Below are positions 18,022 through 26,500 of a DNA stretch of 63,452 nt, in pieces. The stretch spans positions 1-63,452 of the forward strand of contig NZ_JAMZCY010000015.1 of the NCBI RefSeq assembly GCF_024519285.1, in the 5' to 3' direction. The notes beneath the pieces are model-generated. The model had not been told where the DNA came from and searched no databases. It worked only from the letters and a program-made list of their open reading frames with translations. The DNA comes from Cohnella sp. WQ 127256 (GTDB lineage: Bacteria; Bacillota; Bacilli; Paenibacillales; Paenibacillaceae). Within the stretch, counting starts at the first letter, position 1, and every line of letters begins with the position of its first letter. The position numbers were made by a program, and so were the translations under genes.

Positions 18022-18672
18022 ATGAGCGTCGACTTGGAGATGCTGGCAACGCGTGAGTACGACTTCAAGGCCGACGAGGACATCGTAGAATTCGTTCGCA
18101 TGGGCGATAGCGAAGCGTTGGAGTACCTTATTCATAAATATCGAAATTTCGTGCGGGCGAAAGCGCGCTCTTATTTTCTGATAGGCGCTGAGCGGGAAGA
18201 TATCGTACAAGAAGGAATGATAGGCTTATATAAAGCGATTCGTGACTTCAGGGGCGATAAGCTAGCATCGTTTAAGGCGTTTGCTGAGCTTTGTATCACC
18301 CGTCAGATTATTACCGCTATTAAGACGGCTACCCGTCAGAAGCATATTCCGCTTAATTCATATGTGTCTTTGGACAAACCAATTTATGATGAAGATTCCG
18401 ATCGTACTTTGCTGGATGTCATCTGTGGCTCTAGAGTATGTGATCCGGAAGAAATGATCATTAATCAAGAAGAGTTTTATGGACTTGAGGATAAGATGTC
18501 AGAAATTCTAAGTGACCTGGAGCGAAAAGTACTGATGCTCTACTTGGATGGACGCTCTTATCAAGAAATTGCTGTCGACCTCGATCGTCATGTGAAATCA
18601 ATTGATAATGCCTTACAACGAGTGAAGCGTAAGCTTGAGAGGTACCTTGAAGTCCGCGACCTTGGCCATTAA
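18022..18672 (+). CDS. sigH: RNA polymerase sigma-H factor
   Basis: A 216-residue sigma-70-family factor that directs early sporulation and competence genes. Region 2 contains REDIVQEGMIGLYKAIRDF and FAELCITRQIITAI; region 4 contains LDGRSYQEIAVDLDRHVKSI. It is nearly collinear with B. subtilis SigH (218 aa) apart from the N-terminal ~20 residues. ATG 18022 is preferred because GGAGGG (18010..18015) lies six bases upstream; ATG 18016 directly abuts it. Own promoter upstream, terminator downstream. Confidence 0.96.
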   Translation: MSVDLEMLATREYDFKADEDIVEFVRMGDSEALEYLIHKYRNFVRAKARSYFLIGAEREDIVQEGMIGLYKAIRDFRGDKLASFKAFAELCITRQIITAIKTATRQKHIPLNSYVSLDKPIYDEDSDRTLLDVICGSRVCDPEEMIINQEEFYGLEDKMSEILSDLERKVLMLYLDGRSYQEIAVDLDRHVKSIDNALQRVKRKLERYLEVRDLGH

Positions 18673-18700
18673 TTCTATTATTCTTAATATTGAATGTATT

Positions 18701-18729
18701 AGCAGCCGAATGATCGGGCTGCTTTTTTT
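18701..18729 (+). terminator. Terminator after sigH
   Basis: AGCAGCC and GGCTGCT form a perfect 7-bp stem followed by seven T, about 30 bases after the sigH stop. Confidence 0.92.
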
Positions 18730-18887
18730 AATTCAGAATTAGGTTCCAAGGATGGAATGCAACAATTAAGTTGCGGTTTGGGGTTGAAATGCGTGAAAAT
18801 ATGGAATAATGAGATGTGGATACTAGAAATAGAGTAGAAATCTACCCAGTAGGAGTCGTGCAATTGGAAGGTAAAAGACAATTTCCG

Positions 18888-18916
18888 TTGACATCGACTA
18901 CCCCCTGTGATAAATT
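18888..18916 (+). promoter_or_regulatory. Strong sigma-A promoter of rpmG-secE-nusG
   Basis: A perfect TTGACA (18888..18893) is separated by 17 bases from TAAATT (18911..18916), with a TGA extended -10 directly before it. Transcription would start near 18923. Confidence 0.85.
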
Positions 18917-18922
18917 ATTTTA

Positions 18923-19075
18923 GTAACCTTAACGTGGTTTCTTATGCGCTGGCTCTGAATCATCGGCGAAACACCAGGAATTGTTGTCTTGATGACTTGT
19001 CATCAAGTAGCGATACCTAACAGCCTTGGTTCGCCAAGCTGGAGTTTCCGCTGAATGGTTGTCTTTTTTTATGAA
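18923..19075 (+). promoter_or_regulatory. Structured leader RNA upstream of rpmG, unassigned type
   Basis: About 150 bases of leader between promoter and rpmG. It holds a perfect 8-bp hairpin CTTGATGA-CTTG-TCATCAAG (18988..19007), and then CTTGG-TTCG-CCAAG extended by CAG/CTG. ACAGCC/GGTTGT can close a larger domain that ends in a run of seven T (about 19062..19068). The T-run after paired sequence suggests an attenuator. I do not recognise it as a known leader family. Together with the stretch after the sigH terminator, this accounts for the 429-base sigH-rpmG gap; 18730..18887 shows nothing identifiable. Confidence 0.5.
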
Positions 19076-19101
19076 GTTATGATCCCGGGAGGTGGAATGG
19101 G

Positions 19102-19251
19102 ATGCGCGTAATCATCACGCTAGCTTGTACAAACTGCAAGCAACGGAACTACACGTCGAGCAAGAACAAACGGACACACGCCGATCGCATCGAGTTGAAG
19201 AAGTTCTGCAAATTTTGCAATGAACATCATCCTCATCGCGAAACGCGTTAA
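19102..19251 (+). CDS. rpmG: 50S ribosomal protein L33, zinc-binding form
   Basis: A 49-residue L33 with both cysteine pairs of the zinc ribbon, C9/C12 and C36/C39, so it is the zinc-dependent paralogue type. The start ATG 19102 follows GGGAGGTGG (19087..19095). It is the first gene of the rpmG-secE-nusG unit and lies 18 bases ahead of secE. Confidence 0.95.
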   Translation: MRVIITLACTNCKQRNYTSSKNKRTHADRIELKKFCKFCNEHHPHRETR

Positions 19252-19269
19252 CTCCTAGGAGGTATTAAC

Positions 19270-19479
19270 GTGACTTTCCTGGCCAAAATGAAACAAAACT
19301 TTGGGTCATTTTTTTCGTTTTTCGCGGATAGCTGGAACGAACTAAAGAAAGTCCGTTGGCCCAACCGGAAAGAGCTCGTTAGCTACACGATTGTTGTTAT
19401 TGTGACAGTGTTGTTGGTAACGATCTACTTCTGGGGTCTGGACATCGGTATTTCATCCCTCGTCGATCTCATCATCTGA
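19270..19479 (+). CDS. secE: Preprotein translocase subunit SecE
   Basis: A 69-residue small translocon subunit with the family motif SWNELKKVRWPNRKEL, ahead of a single membrane helix (about 38-58). The start is GTG 19270 after AGGAGG. Encoded between rpmG and nusG as in most Bacillota; its partner SecY is at 47559..48857. Confidence 0.95.
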   Translation: MTFLAKMKQNFGSFFSFFADSWNELKKVRWPNRKELVSYTIVVIVTVLLVTIYFWGLDIGISSLVDLII

Positions 19480-19504
19480 CGTAGGAACCAAAGGTGGCTT
19501 TTCC

Positions 19505-20038
19505 ATGGAGAAAAGATGGTACGTAGTACACACGTACTCCGGTTATGAGAACAAGGTTAAGGCTAACCTGGAGAAACGCGTGGAGTCTATGGGTATGCAA
19601 GACAAAATCTTCCGTGTGCTTGTTCCAATGGAGGAAGAGATCGTAAACAAGGATGGTAAGAAAAAGACGGTTATGCGTAAAGTGTATCCGGGCTATGTCC
19701 TTGTTGAAATGGTGCAAACGGATGATTCTTGGTACGTGGTGCGTAACACTCCAGGAGTAACTGGATTTGTTGGTTCCACTGGCTCGGGATCGAAACCGAC
19801 GGCGCTACTGCCTGATGAAGTAGAAGGTATTCTGCGTCACATGGGTATGGACGAGCCGAAACCGGTTATCGATTTCGAACTCAAGGAGAACGTTCGCGTT
19901 ATGGTTGGTCCTTTTGCTAACTTTGTCGGTACTGTAGAAGAAATTCTAGCCGATAAGAGCAAGCTTAAGGTGCATGTCAACATGTTTGGCAGAGAAACCC
20001 CCGTTGAGCTGGATTTCACTCAAGTGGAGAAGATATAA
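19505..20038 (+). CDS. nusG: Transcription termination/antitermination factor NusG
   Basis: A 177-residue two-domain protein: NGN domain beginning KRWYVVHTYSGYENKVK and a C-terminal KOW domain containing VGPFANFVGTVEEI. It binds the RNA polymerase clamp and affects pausing and coupling to translation. 25 bases after secE, with AAAGGTGG before the ATG. Confidence 0.97.
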   Translation: MEKRWYVVHTYSGYENKVKANLEKRVESMGMQDKIFRVLVPMEEEIVNKDGKKKTVMRKVYPGYVLVEMVQTDDSWYVVRNTPGVTGFVGSTGSGSKPTALLPDEVEGILRHMGMDEPKPVIDFELKENVRVMVGPFANFVGTVEEILADKSKLKVHVNMFGRETPVELDFTQVEKI

Positions 20039-20070
20039 GTATCTTTAATGTTTTTGGGTTTCTTGATTGA

Positions 20071-20100
20071 GCGGGAGGGACGGAAGTTCCGTTAAACCGC
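20071..20100 (+). promoter_or_regulatory. Probable L1-binding mRNA site upstream of rplK
   Basis: A closing helix GCGG/CCGC surrounds GAGG on the 5' side and CCGTTAAA on the 3' side, with an inner hairpin ACGG-AAGTT-CCGT. The same design recurs before rplA (20604..20630), where the closing pairs change to GTGG/CCAC with pairing kept. This resembles the L1-binding region of 23S rRNA, fitting L1 autocontrol of the L11-L1 operon. Confidence 0.65.
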
Positions 20101-20125
20101 ATTACGGGTCAGGGAGGTGTGCAAC

Positions 20126-20551
20126 ATGGCAAAAAAAGTCATCAAATTAGTAAAGTTGCAAGTTAACGCAGGTAAAGCTAACCCTGCGCCGCCAATCGGT
20201 CCTGCACTAGGTCAAGCTGGCGTTAACATCATGCAATTCTGTAAAGAATTTAATGCTCGCACAGCAGATCAAGCTGGATTAGTAATTCCAGTCGTAATCT
20301 CTGTATTCGAGGATCGTTCTTTCACGTTCGAGACTAAGACTCCACCAGCAGCGGTATTGCTTCGCGTAGCTGCAGGAATCCCTAAAGGATCCGGTGAGCC
20401 GAACAAGAAAAAAGTAGCTACAGTTAAACGTGCTAAAGTTCGTGAAATTGCAGAACAAAAAATGCAAGATCTGAACGCGGCATCTGTTGAAGCAGCTATG
20501 CGTATGGTCGAAGGAACAGCTCGCAGCATGGGCGTTATTATCGAAGACTAA
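20126..20551 (+). CDS. rplK: 50S ribosomal protein L11
   Basis: A 141-residue L11 with the proline-rich N-terminal block NPAPPIGPALGQAGVNI (binding region for release factors and thiopeptides) and a C-terminal rRNA-binding domain. ATG 20126 is preceded by GGGAGG (20112..20117); an in-frame GTG at 20117 lies inside that site. Confidence 0.97.
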   Translation: MAKKVIKLVKLQVNAGKANPAPPIGPALGQAGVNIMQFCKEFNARTADQAGLVIPVVISVFEDRSFTFETKTPPAAVLLRVAAGIPKGSGEPNKKKVATVKRAKVREIAEQKMQDLNAASVEAAMRMVEGTARSMGVIIED

Positions 20552-20584
20552 TCGAATGTCGCCTGATTCAGGCGCGTTCGTACT

Positions 20585-20601
20585 GCGGTTCCTAGAACCG
20601 C
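20585..20601 (+). other. Hairpin between rplK and rplA
   Basis: GCGGTTC-CTA-GAACCGC is a perfect 7-bp hairpin with no T-tract, placed three bases before the second L1-type site. It may be an insulating or processing element. Confidence 0.5.
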
Positions 20602-20603
20602 TT

Positions 20604-20630
20604 GTGGGAGGAAACTTCCGTTAAAACCAC
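20604..20630 (+). promoter_or_regulatory. Probable L1-binding mRNA site upstream of rplA
   Basis: GTGG/CCAC closes an asymmetric structure with GAGG, a short GGA-AACT-TCC hairpin and the shared 3' strand CCGTTAAAA. It is the second copy of the element found before rplK and lies directly before the rplA ribosome site AAAGGAGGAG. Confidence 0.7.
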
Positions 20631-20647
20631 AAAAGGAGGAGAACAAC

Positions 20648-21340
20648 TTGGCTAAACACGGTAAGAAATATACAGCGTCCGCTAAGCTGATCGACCGCGA
20701 TGCAACCTACGAATCGTTGGAAGCTATCGAGCTCGTTAAAAAATCAGCAACAGCTAAATTCGACGAAACAGTTGAAGCAGCTGTCCGCCTCGGCGTTGAT
20801 CCGAGAAAACAAGATCAAGCAGTGCGCGGCGTAGTCGTCCTGCCTCACGGCACCGGCAAAACGCAACGCGTCCTCGTATTCGCAAAAGGTGATAAGCTGA
20901 AAGAAGCTGAAGCAGCTGGCGCGGATTATGTAGGTGATCAAGAGCTTATCAACAAAATCCAACAGGGTTGGTTCGAGTTCGACGTCTGCGTCGCTACTCC
21001 GGACATGATGAGTGAAGTCGGTAAACTGGGTCGTATTCTCGGGGGTAAAGGTTTGATGCCTAACCCTAAAGCAGGCACTGTAACGAATGACGTTGCTAAG
21101 GCTATTGCTGAGATTAAAGCCGGTAAAATCGAATATCGTCTGGACAAAGCCGGACAAATTCATGCTCCAATCGGTAAAGTTTCCTTTGATGCTGACAAGC
21201 TCAATGAAAACTTGAACGCTTTGATTGAAGCACTGAGCCGCGCGAAACCTGCATCTTCCAAAGGCATCTACCTGAAAAACATCTCGATTTCTTCGACGAT
21301 GGGACCAGGTGCACGCGTTAATGCATCGGTATATCGCTAA
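20648..21340 (+). CDS. rplA: 50S ribosomal protein L1
   Basis: A 230-residue L1, the stalk protein that binds 23S rRNA and in many bacteria represses its own mRNA. The conserved loop GGKGLMPNPKAGTVT and the C-terminal SSTMGPG are present. The start is TTG 20648 with AAAGGAGGAG upstream. The upstream mRNA sites suggest autoregulation. Confidence 0.97.
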   Translation: MAKHGKKYTASAKLIDRDATYESLEAIELVKKSATAKFDETVEAAVRLGVDPRKQDQAVRGVVVLPHGTGKTQRVLVFAKGDKLKEAEAAGADYVGDQELINKIQQGWFEFDVCVATPDMMSEVGKLGRILGGKGLMPNPKAGTVTNDVAKAIAEIKAGKIEYRLDKAGQIHAPIGKVSFDADKLNENLNALIEALSRAKPASSKGIYLKNISISSTMGPGARVNASVYR

Positions 21341-21359
21341 TCCGAATTGCGTAACTCGC

Positions 21360-21590
21360 AATATGGACGGTAAAAACTGTCTTTGACATCGGACTACCAG
21401 GATGGTAAGCTGATGAAGCTGATAAATGAATATGGATACCGTAGACCGTAGGTGCAACGCGCCAACGATACTTACAGCATTAGCTGTTCGTAGCGTAGCG
21501 TGCGGCTTAATTTCCTACCGAGGTGTGTGGATAAAGCTCGTAAGAGCAAGATCACGTCATGCCTCCGCTTTAGTCTGCGGGGGCATTTCT
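21360..21590 (+). promoter_or_regulatory. L10-type ribosomal protein leader
   Basis: A long structured leader fills the 311-base gap between rplA and rplJ. It holds several hairpins and ends in a GC-rich terminator-like stem (21559..21585). In Bacillota the L10(L12)4 complex binds such a leader and causes premature termination; assignment here rests on position and architecture. Confidence 0.7.
21559..21590 (+). terminator. Attenuator terminator in the rplJ leader
   Basis: ATGCCTCCGC and GCGGGGGCAT form a 10-bp stem with one G-U pair, followed by a short T-rich stretch (TTCTTAT). The weak T-run fits conditional termination. Confidence 0.6.
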
Positions 21591-21652
21591 TATGCCTTCG
21601 GACATAGGTGAGGTAAACATGCGGGAATGCCAAGACTTAGGAGGTGTACACA

Positions 21653-22153
21653 ATGGCAAATGCGAAAATCATTCAAGCAAAACAACAAGAAGTTGATGTG
21701 ATCGCAGCAAAGCTGCGCGAAAGCAACTGTACCGTTGTAGCTGACTATCGCGGCCTAAACGTGGCGCAAGTCACTTTGCTCCGTAAGGAATTGCGTGAAG
21801 CTGGCGTAGAATTCCAAGTGTTGAAAAACTCTTTGGTAAGCCGTGCTGCAGCAAGTGCTGAACTGAGCGAGCTTGATGCTGTTCTAACAGGACCAACTGC
21901 TATCGCTTTCGGTAGCGACGTTATCGCTCCTGCGAAAATTCTTAGCAACTTTGCTAAGAAGAACGATGCGTTGAAGGTTAAAGGTGGAGTAATCGAAGGA
22001 CGTTTCGTCGATGCTTCTCAAGTAAAAGCACTTGCAGATCTGCCGTCTCGCGATGGCTTGCTGTCTATGTTGCTTAGCGTTCTACAAGCTCCAGTTCGCA
22101 ACTTCGCACTCGCTGTCAAAGCGGTTTCGGAGAAGAACGAAGCGAGCGCGTAA
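21653..22153 (+). CDS. rplJ: 50S ribosomal protein L10
   Basis: A 166-residue L10, base of the L12 stalk. VVADYRGLNVAQVTLLRKELREAG-type sequence marks the rRNA-binding N-terminal domain; the C-terminal helix binds L7/L12 dimers. ATG 21653 follows AGGAGG; a GTG at 21644 is inside the site. rplL follows by 58 bases. Confidence 0.97.
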   Translation: MANAKIIQAKQQEVDVIAAKLRESNCTVVADYRGLNVAQVTLLRKELREAGVEFQVLKNSLVSRAAASAELSELDAVLTGPTAIAFGSDVIAPAKILSNFAKKNDALKVKGGVIEGRFVDASQVKALADLPSRDGLLSMLLSVLQAPVRNFALAVKAVSEKNEASA

Positions 22154-22211
22154 TACGAATTTTTACAAAAATAAGAAGATCATATGATCTCAAATTATGG
22201 AGGATATACAA

Positions 22212-22574
22212 ATGAGCAAAGAGCAAATCTTAGAAGCCATTAAAGTTATGACTGTTCTTGAATTGAACGATCTAGTAAAAGCAATCGAAGAAGAATTCGG
22301 TGTTACTGCTGCAGCTCCAGTTGCTGCTGGTGGCGGCGCTGCTGTAGCTGAAGAAGCTGAGCAATCCGAGTTTGATGTTGTTCTTGTTGAAGCTGGCGCT
22401 TCCAAAATCAACGTTATCAAAGCGGTTCGTGAAATCACAGGTCTTGGCTTGAAAGAAGCTAAAGATGTTGTAGATAACGCTCCAAAAGCAATCAAAGAAA
22501 AAGTTGCCAAAGAAGAAGCTGAAGCTGTTAAAGCTAAGCTTGAAGAAGCTGGCGCTAAAGTAGAAATCAAGTAA
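22212..22574 (+). CDS. rplL: 50S ribosomal protein L7/L12
   Basis: A 120-residue acidic stalk protein: N-terminal dimerisation domain, alanine-rich hinge around residues 34-52, and a C-terminal factor-binding domain containing KINVIKAVREITGLGLKEAK. ATG 22212 is eight bases after GGAGG; ATG 22197 overlaps that site and is rejected. Confidence 0.97.
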   Translation: MSKEQILEAIKVMTVLELNDLVKAIEEEFGVTAAAPVAAGGGAAVAEEAEQSEFDVVLVEAGASKINVIKAVREITGLGLKEAKDVVDNAPKAIKEKVAKEEAEAVKAKLEEAGAKVEIK

Positions 22575-22587
22575 GAAGCAGATCATC

Positions 22588-22618
22588 AAACCCCTTGAAG
22601 ATTTTCTTCGAGGGGTTT
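22588..22618 (+). terminator. Hairpin terminator after rplL
   Basis: AAACCCCTTGAAGA and TCTTCGAGGGGTTT form a 14-bp stem with one G-U pair. Only three T end the stem before GTTCG, so read-through into the methyltransferase gene is plausible. Confidence 0.75.
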
Positions 22619-22684
22619 GTTCGTGTATAAAATTGATCATGCTTAGAGAAGGCATCCTATGCTGTAATTTATGGAGGAGCTTGG

Positions 22685-23290
22685 ATGAGTGATCACTATT
22701 ATTCGAATAAACCTCAGTCCGCAAGTGACCGACGGTCATTCGAAACAAAGCATCGAGGAGTACAACTTAAATTAACTTCGGATGCTGGCGTGTTTTCGCG
22801 GGACGGGGTGGACTATGGCAGTCGGGTGCTTATCGAACATATGGATATTCCGCACGACGCCCAAGTGCTTGATATCGGTTGCGGTTATGGACCGATTGGA
22901 TTAATTGCTGCCCGCCTTGCGCCGCAAGGACATGTTAAGCTGATCGACATTAATGAAAGAGCGGTTGAGTTGGCTCAGCATAATGCGCAAGCGAATGGGA
23001 TTCACAATGTATCCTTTGCGCAAAGTGATTTGTTTTCAGCGGTTGAAGCTGAAACCTTTGATGTGATTCTTTCAAACCCGCCTATTCGCGCAGGCAAAGC
23101 GGTCGTGCATCAGTTGTTTGTTGATTCGTGGAAGCATCTCAACCCAGGTGGAGCAACATGGGTTGTTATCCAGAAGAAGCAAGGTGCGGCTTCAGCCAAA
23201 GCTAAGCTCGAACAATTATATGGCGAGCAACAAGTAGTTGAAGTTGGCAAGGATAAGGGATTTAGGTTGTACCGCTGTACACGCAAATAA
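22685..23290 (+). CDS. Class I SAM-dependent methyltransferase, RsmC-like (YbxB)
   Basis: A 201-residue methyltransferase with the SAM-binding VLDIGCGYGPIGL motif (about 61-73) and a catalytic SNPPIRAGK motif typical of guanine-N2 rRNA methyltransferases. It corresponds by place and length to B. subtilis YbxB, between rplL and rpoB. It lacks the N-terminal duplicate domain of E. coli RsmC, so its rRNA target is inferred only. Confidence 0.88.
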   Translation: MSDHYYSNKPQSASDRRSFETKHRGVQLKLTSDAGVFSRDGVDYGSRVLIEHMDIPHDAQVLDIGCGYGPIGLIAARLAPQGHVKLIDINERAVELAQHNAQANGIHNVSFAQSDLFSAVEAETFDVILSNPPIRAGKAVVHQLFVDSWKHLNPGGATWVVIQKKQGAASAKAKLEQLYGEQQVVEVGKDKGFRLYRCTRK

Positions 23291-23303
23291 CAATATTTTT
23301 AGT

Positions 23304-23332
23304 TTGACTTGACATTTCCGTTGTGGTATTAT
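23304..23332 (+). promoter_or_regulatory. Sigma-A promoter of rpoB-rpoC
   Basis: TTGACT (23304..23309) and TATTAT (23327..23332) are 17 bases apart with an extended TGG before the -10. A second -10-like TATAAT at 23428..23433 lacks a good -35. The leader to rpoB would be ~205 bases. Confidence 0.65.
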
Positions 23333-23470
23333 TAAAAAATGTCAGTATTAGGATGGGCTAATTGTCTTCAACACAATAAACTTGCAGGCCCGTTCCTTTC
23401 CTTAGAATAAATTCACGTTTGCTCACGTATAATGGGTTTGTTTTGGGGTAAAGGCAGGATGAGTTGCCAT

Positions 23471-23508
23471 TGTGCCGCCAACCGGCGCATAAGGGCTTTT
23501 CTTTATTT
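23471..23508 (+). terminator. Possible attenuator in the rpoB leader
   Basis: TGTGCCG-CCAAC-CGGCGCA forms a 7-bp stem, with outer GCC/GGC pairs possible, followed by TTTTCTTTATTT. It lies 35-70 bases before the rpoB start. Strength is uncertain. Confidence 0.4.
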
Positions 23509-23542
23509 ATGTGTTGAAGCAGACTTAAGGGGTGAGGTTAAG

Positions 23543-26500
23543 TTGGCAGGACATCTTGTTCAGTATGGCCGCCGTTCACGGCGTAGCTACGCTCGCATTA
23601 ATGAAGTGTTGGACGTCCCGAACCTGATCGAAATCCAGCAACAATCGTACCAGAAGTTTTTGGACGAGGGTTTGCGTGAGATTTTTCAGGATATTTCGCC
23701 GATTTCGGATTTCACCGGCAATCTAGTGTTGGAATTTATCGACTATAGCTTGGGTGAGCCGAAATATTCCGTTGATGAATCGAAAGAACGCGATGTAACT
23801 TATGCGGCTCCACTTCGTGTTAAAGTTCGGTTGCTTAACAAAGAAACCGGTGAAGTTAAAGAACAGGAAGTATTTATGGGTGATTTCCCACTCATGACGG
23901 AAACGGGTACGTTCATCATCAATGGTGCGGAACGTGTTATCGTCAGCCAATTGGTGCGCTCCCCGAGCGTCTACTTCAGTACGAAAGTAGATAAGAACGG
24001 TAAGAAGAATTACACAGCTACTGTCATTCCGAATCGTGGAGCATGGCTCGAGCTTGAGACGGATGCTAAAGATATCATTTATGTGCGTATTGACCGCACT
24101 CGTAAAATTCCTGTAACGGTACTTCTCCGTTCTTTAGGTTTCGGAACCGATGCAGAGATTTTGGACTTGCTAGGACAAGATGATTACATTCGCAATACGC
24201 TAGAAAAGGATAATACCGATTCTACGGAGAAAGCGCTGATTGAGATTTATGAGCGTCTTCGTCCGGGCGAGCCTCCAACTTTGGAAAATGCCCGCAGCTT
24301 GCTAATTGCACGTTTCTTCGATCCTAAACGTTACGATTTGGCGAATGTCGGTCGTTACAAAGTAAATAAAAAGCTACACATCAAAAATCGACTGTTCAAT
24401 CAGCGCTTAGCTGAAACACTTGTGGATCCTTCCACGGGTGAAATCATTGCTGAAGCTGGTCAAATGATCGATCGTAGATTGTTAGATCAAATTCTCCCTA
24501 TGCTGGAGAAAAACGTAGGTTTCAAAAACTATCGCGTTACTGGCGGAGTTTATGAAGCTGAGGATATTCCTTTACAATCCATCAGCATCTTCTCTCCTCT
24601 TGAAGAAGGTAAAGTGGTTAAGGTTATTGCCAACGGCATCATCGACAAGTCGGTGAAGAATATTACGCCTGCGGACATTATCTCGTCCATTAACTATTTC
24701 ATGAATTTGCTGCAATCTGTCGGAAACACGGATGATATCGATCACCTGGGTAACCGCCGCCTTCGTTCCGTTGGCGAATTGCTGCAAAACCAATTCCGTA
24801 TCGGTCTTTCCCGTATGGAACGGGTTGTTCGTGAGAGAATGTCCATTCAAGATCAGAATGCGATTACTCCTCAAGCGTTGATTAATATTCGTCCTGTTAT
24901 TGCGGCAATCAAGGAGTTCTTCGGATCTTCCCAGCTGTCACAATTTATGGATCAAACGAATCCACTTGCGGAATTGACGCATAAGCGTCGTCTATCTGCA
25001 CTAGGACCCGGTGGTTTGACACGGGAACGCGCGGGCTTCGAAGTCCGTGACGTCCATCACTCTCACTATGGCCGGATGTGTCCGATTGAAACGCCAGAGG
25101 GACCGAATATCGGTCTGATCAACTCCTTGTCTTCCTTTGCACGAATTAATGAGTATGGCTTTATCGAGGCTCCTTATCGCAAAGTCGATCCGCAAACGAA
25201 CCGAGTTACGGATGAAATTGTTTACATGACTGCGGATGAAGAGGACAACTATATCATTGCGCAAGCAAATGCAAAGTTGAATCCCGATGGAACCTTTACG
25301 GAAGAAAATACAATCGTCCGCTATAACAAGCAGACTGATAATATCATTACAATGCCAAGCGATCGCGTTGATTACATGGATGTATCGCCTAAGCAGGTTG
25401 TGTCCGTTGCGACAGCAATGATTCCGTTCCTTGAGAACGATGACTCCAACCGTGCGCTCATGGGATCAAACATGCAACGTCAAGCTGTTCCATTGCTAAT
25501 ACCGGAAGCACCGTTTGTAGGTACCGGTATGGAGCATAAGTCTGCAAAAGACTCTGGGGTATGTATTGTATCCAAATATGACGGTTTCATCGAAAGAGTT
25601 TCTGCCAATGAAATCCAACTGCGTCGCGTAGAGATGATCGACGGCAAGGAAGTCAAAGGCGATATCGTTAAATACAAGCTACAGAAATTTATGCGTTCTA
25701 ACCAAGGAACATGTATTAATCAAAGACCGCTTGTACGTCGTGGAGAAATCATCAAAAAAGGTGATATCATGGCGGACGGTCCTTCGACTGATACAGGTGA
25801 GTTAGCACTTGGTCGAAACGTAGTCGTAGCCTTCATGACTTGGGAAGGTTATAACTATGAGGATGCTATCTTGCTCTCCGAGAAATTAGTGCGTGAAGAC
25901 GTCTACACTTCGATCCATATTGAAGAATATGAATCAGAAGCTCGTGATACTAAGCTAGGACCTGAAGAAATTACTCGCGATATCCCGAACGTCGGTGAGG
26001 ATGCGCTTCGCAACCTTGACGAGCGCGGAATCATCCGTGTAGGTGCTGAAATTAGCGCTGGAGACATCTTGGTAGGTAAGGTTACTCCGAAAGGCGTAAC
26101 GGAGCTTACAGCAGAAGAGCGCCTGTTACACGCGATCTTCGGTGAGAAGGCTCGTGAAGTGCGCGATACTTCCCTACGAGTACCGCATGGTACGGATGGA
26201 ATCGTTGTTGATGTTAAAGTATTTACCCGTGAGAATGGCGATGAGCTACCTCCTGGTGTAAATCAATTGGTTCGTGCCTATATCGCACAAAAACGGAAAA
26301 TTTCCGAAGGCGATAAAATGGCTGGACGTCATGGTAATAAAGGGGTTATTGCTCGGATATTACCGGAAGAAGATATGCCGTTCCTACCGGACGGAACACC
26401 TGTACAGGTTGTTCTTAATCCACTCGGCGTACCTTCACGGATGAACATCGGTCAAGTACTAGAAGTTCACTTAGGTATGGCTTGTAAGCTTCTAGGCATC

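Noticed and set aside
19017..19041. Possible tRNA gene in the rpmG leader
   Set aside because: The TTCG is a tetraloop in a simple hairpin; there is no acceptor stem, no T-loop GGTTCGA pattern and no anticodon arm.
20744..21457. 237-codon open frame antisense to rplA
   Set aside because: Shadow of a highly biased ribosomal protein gene, without ribosome site or family resemblance.
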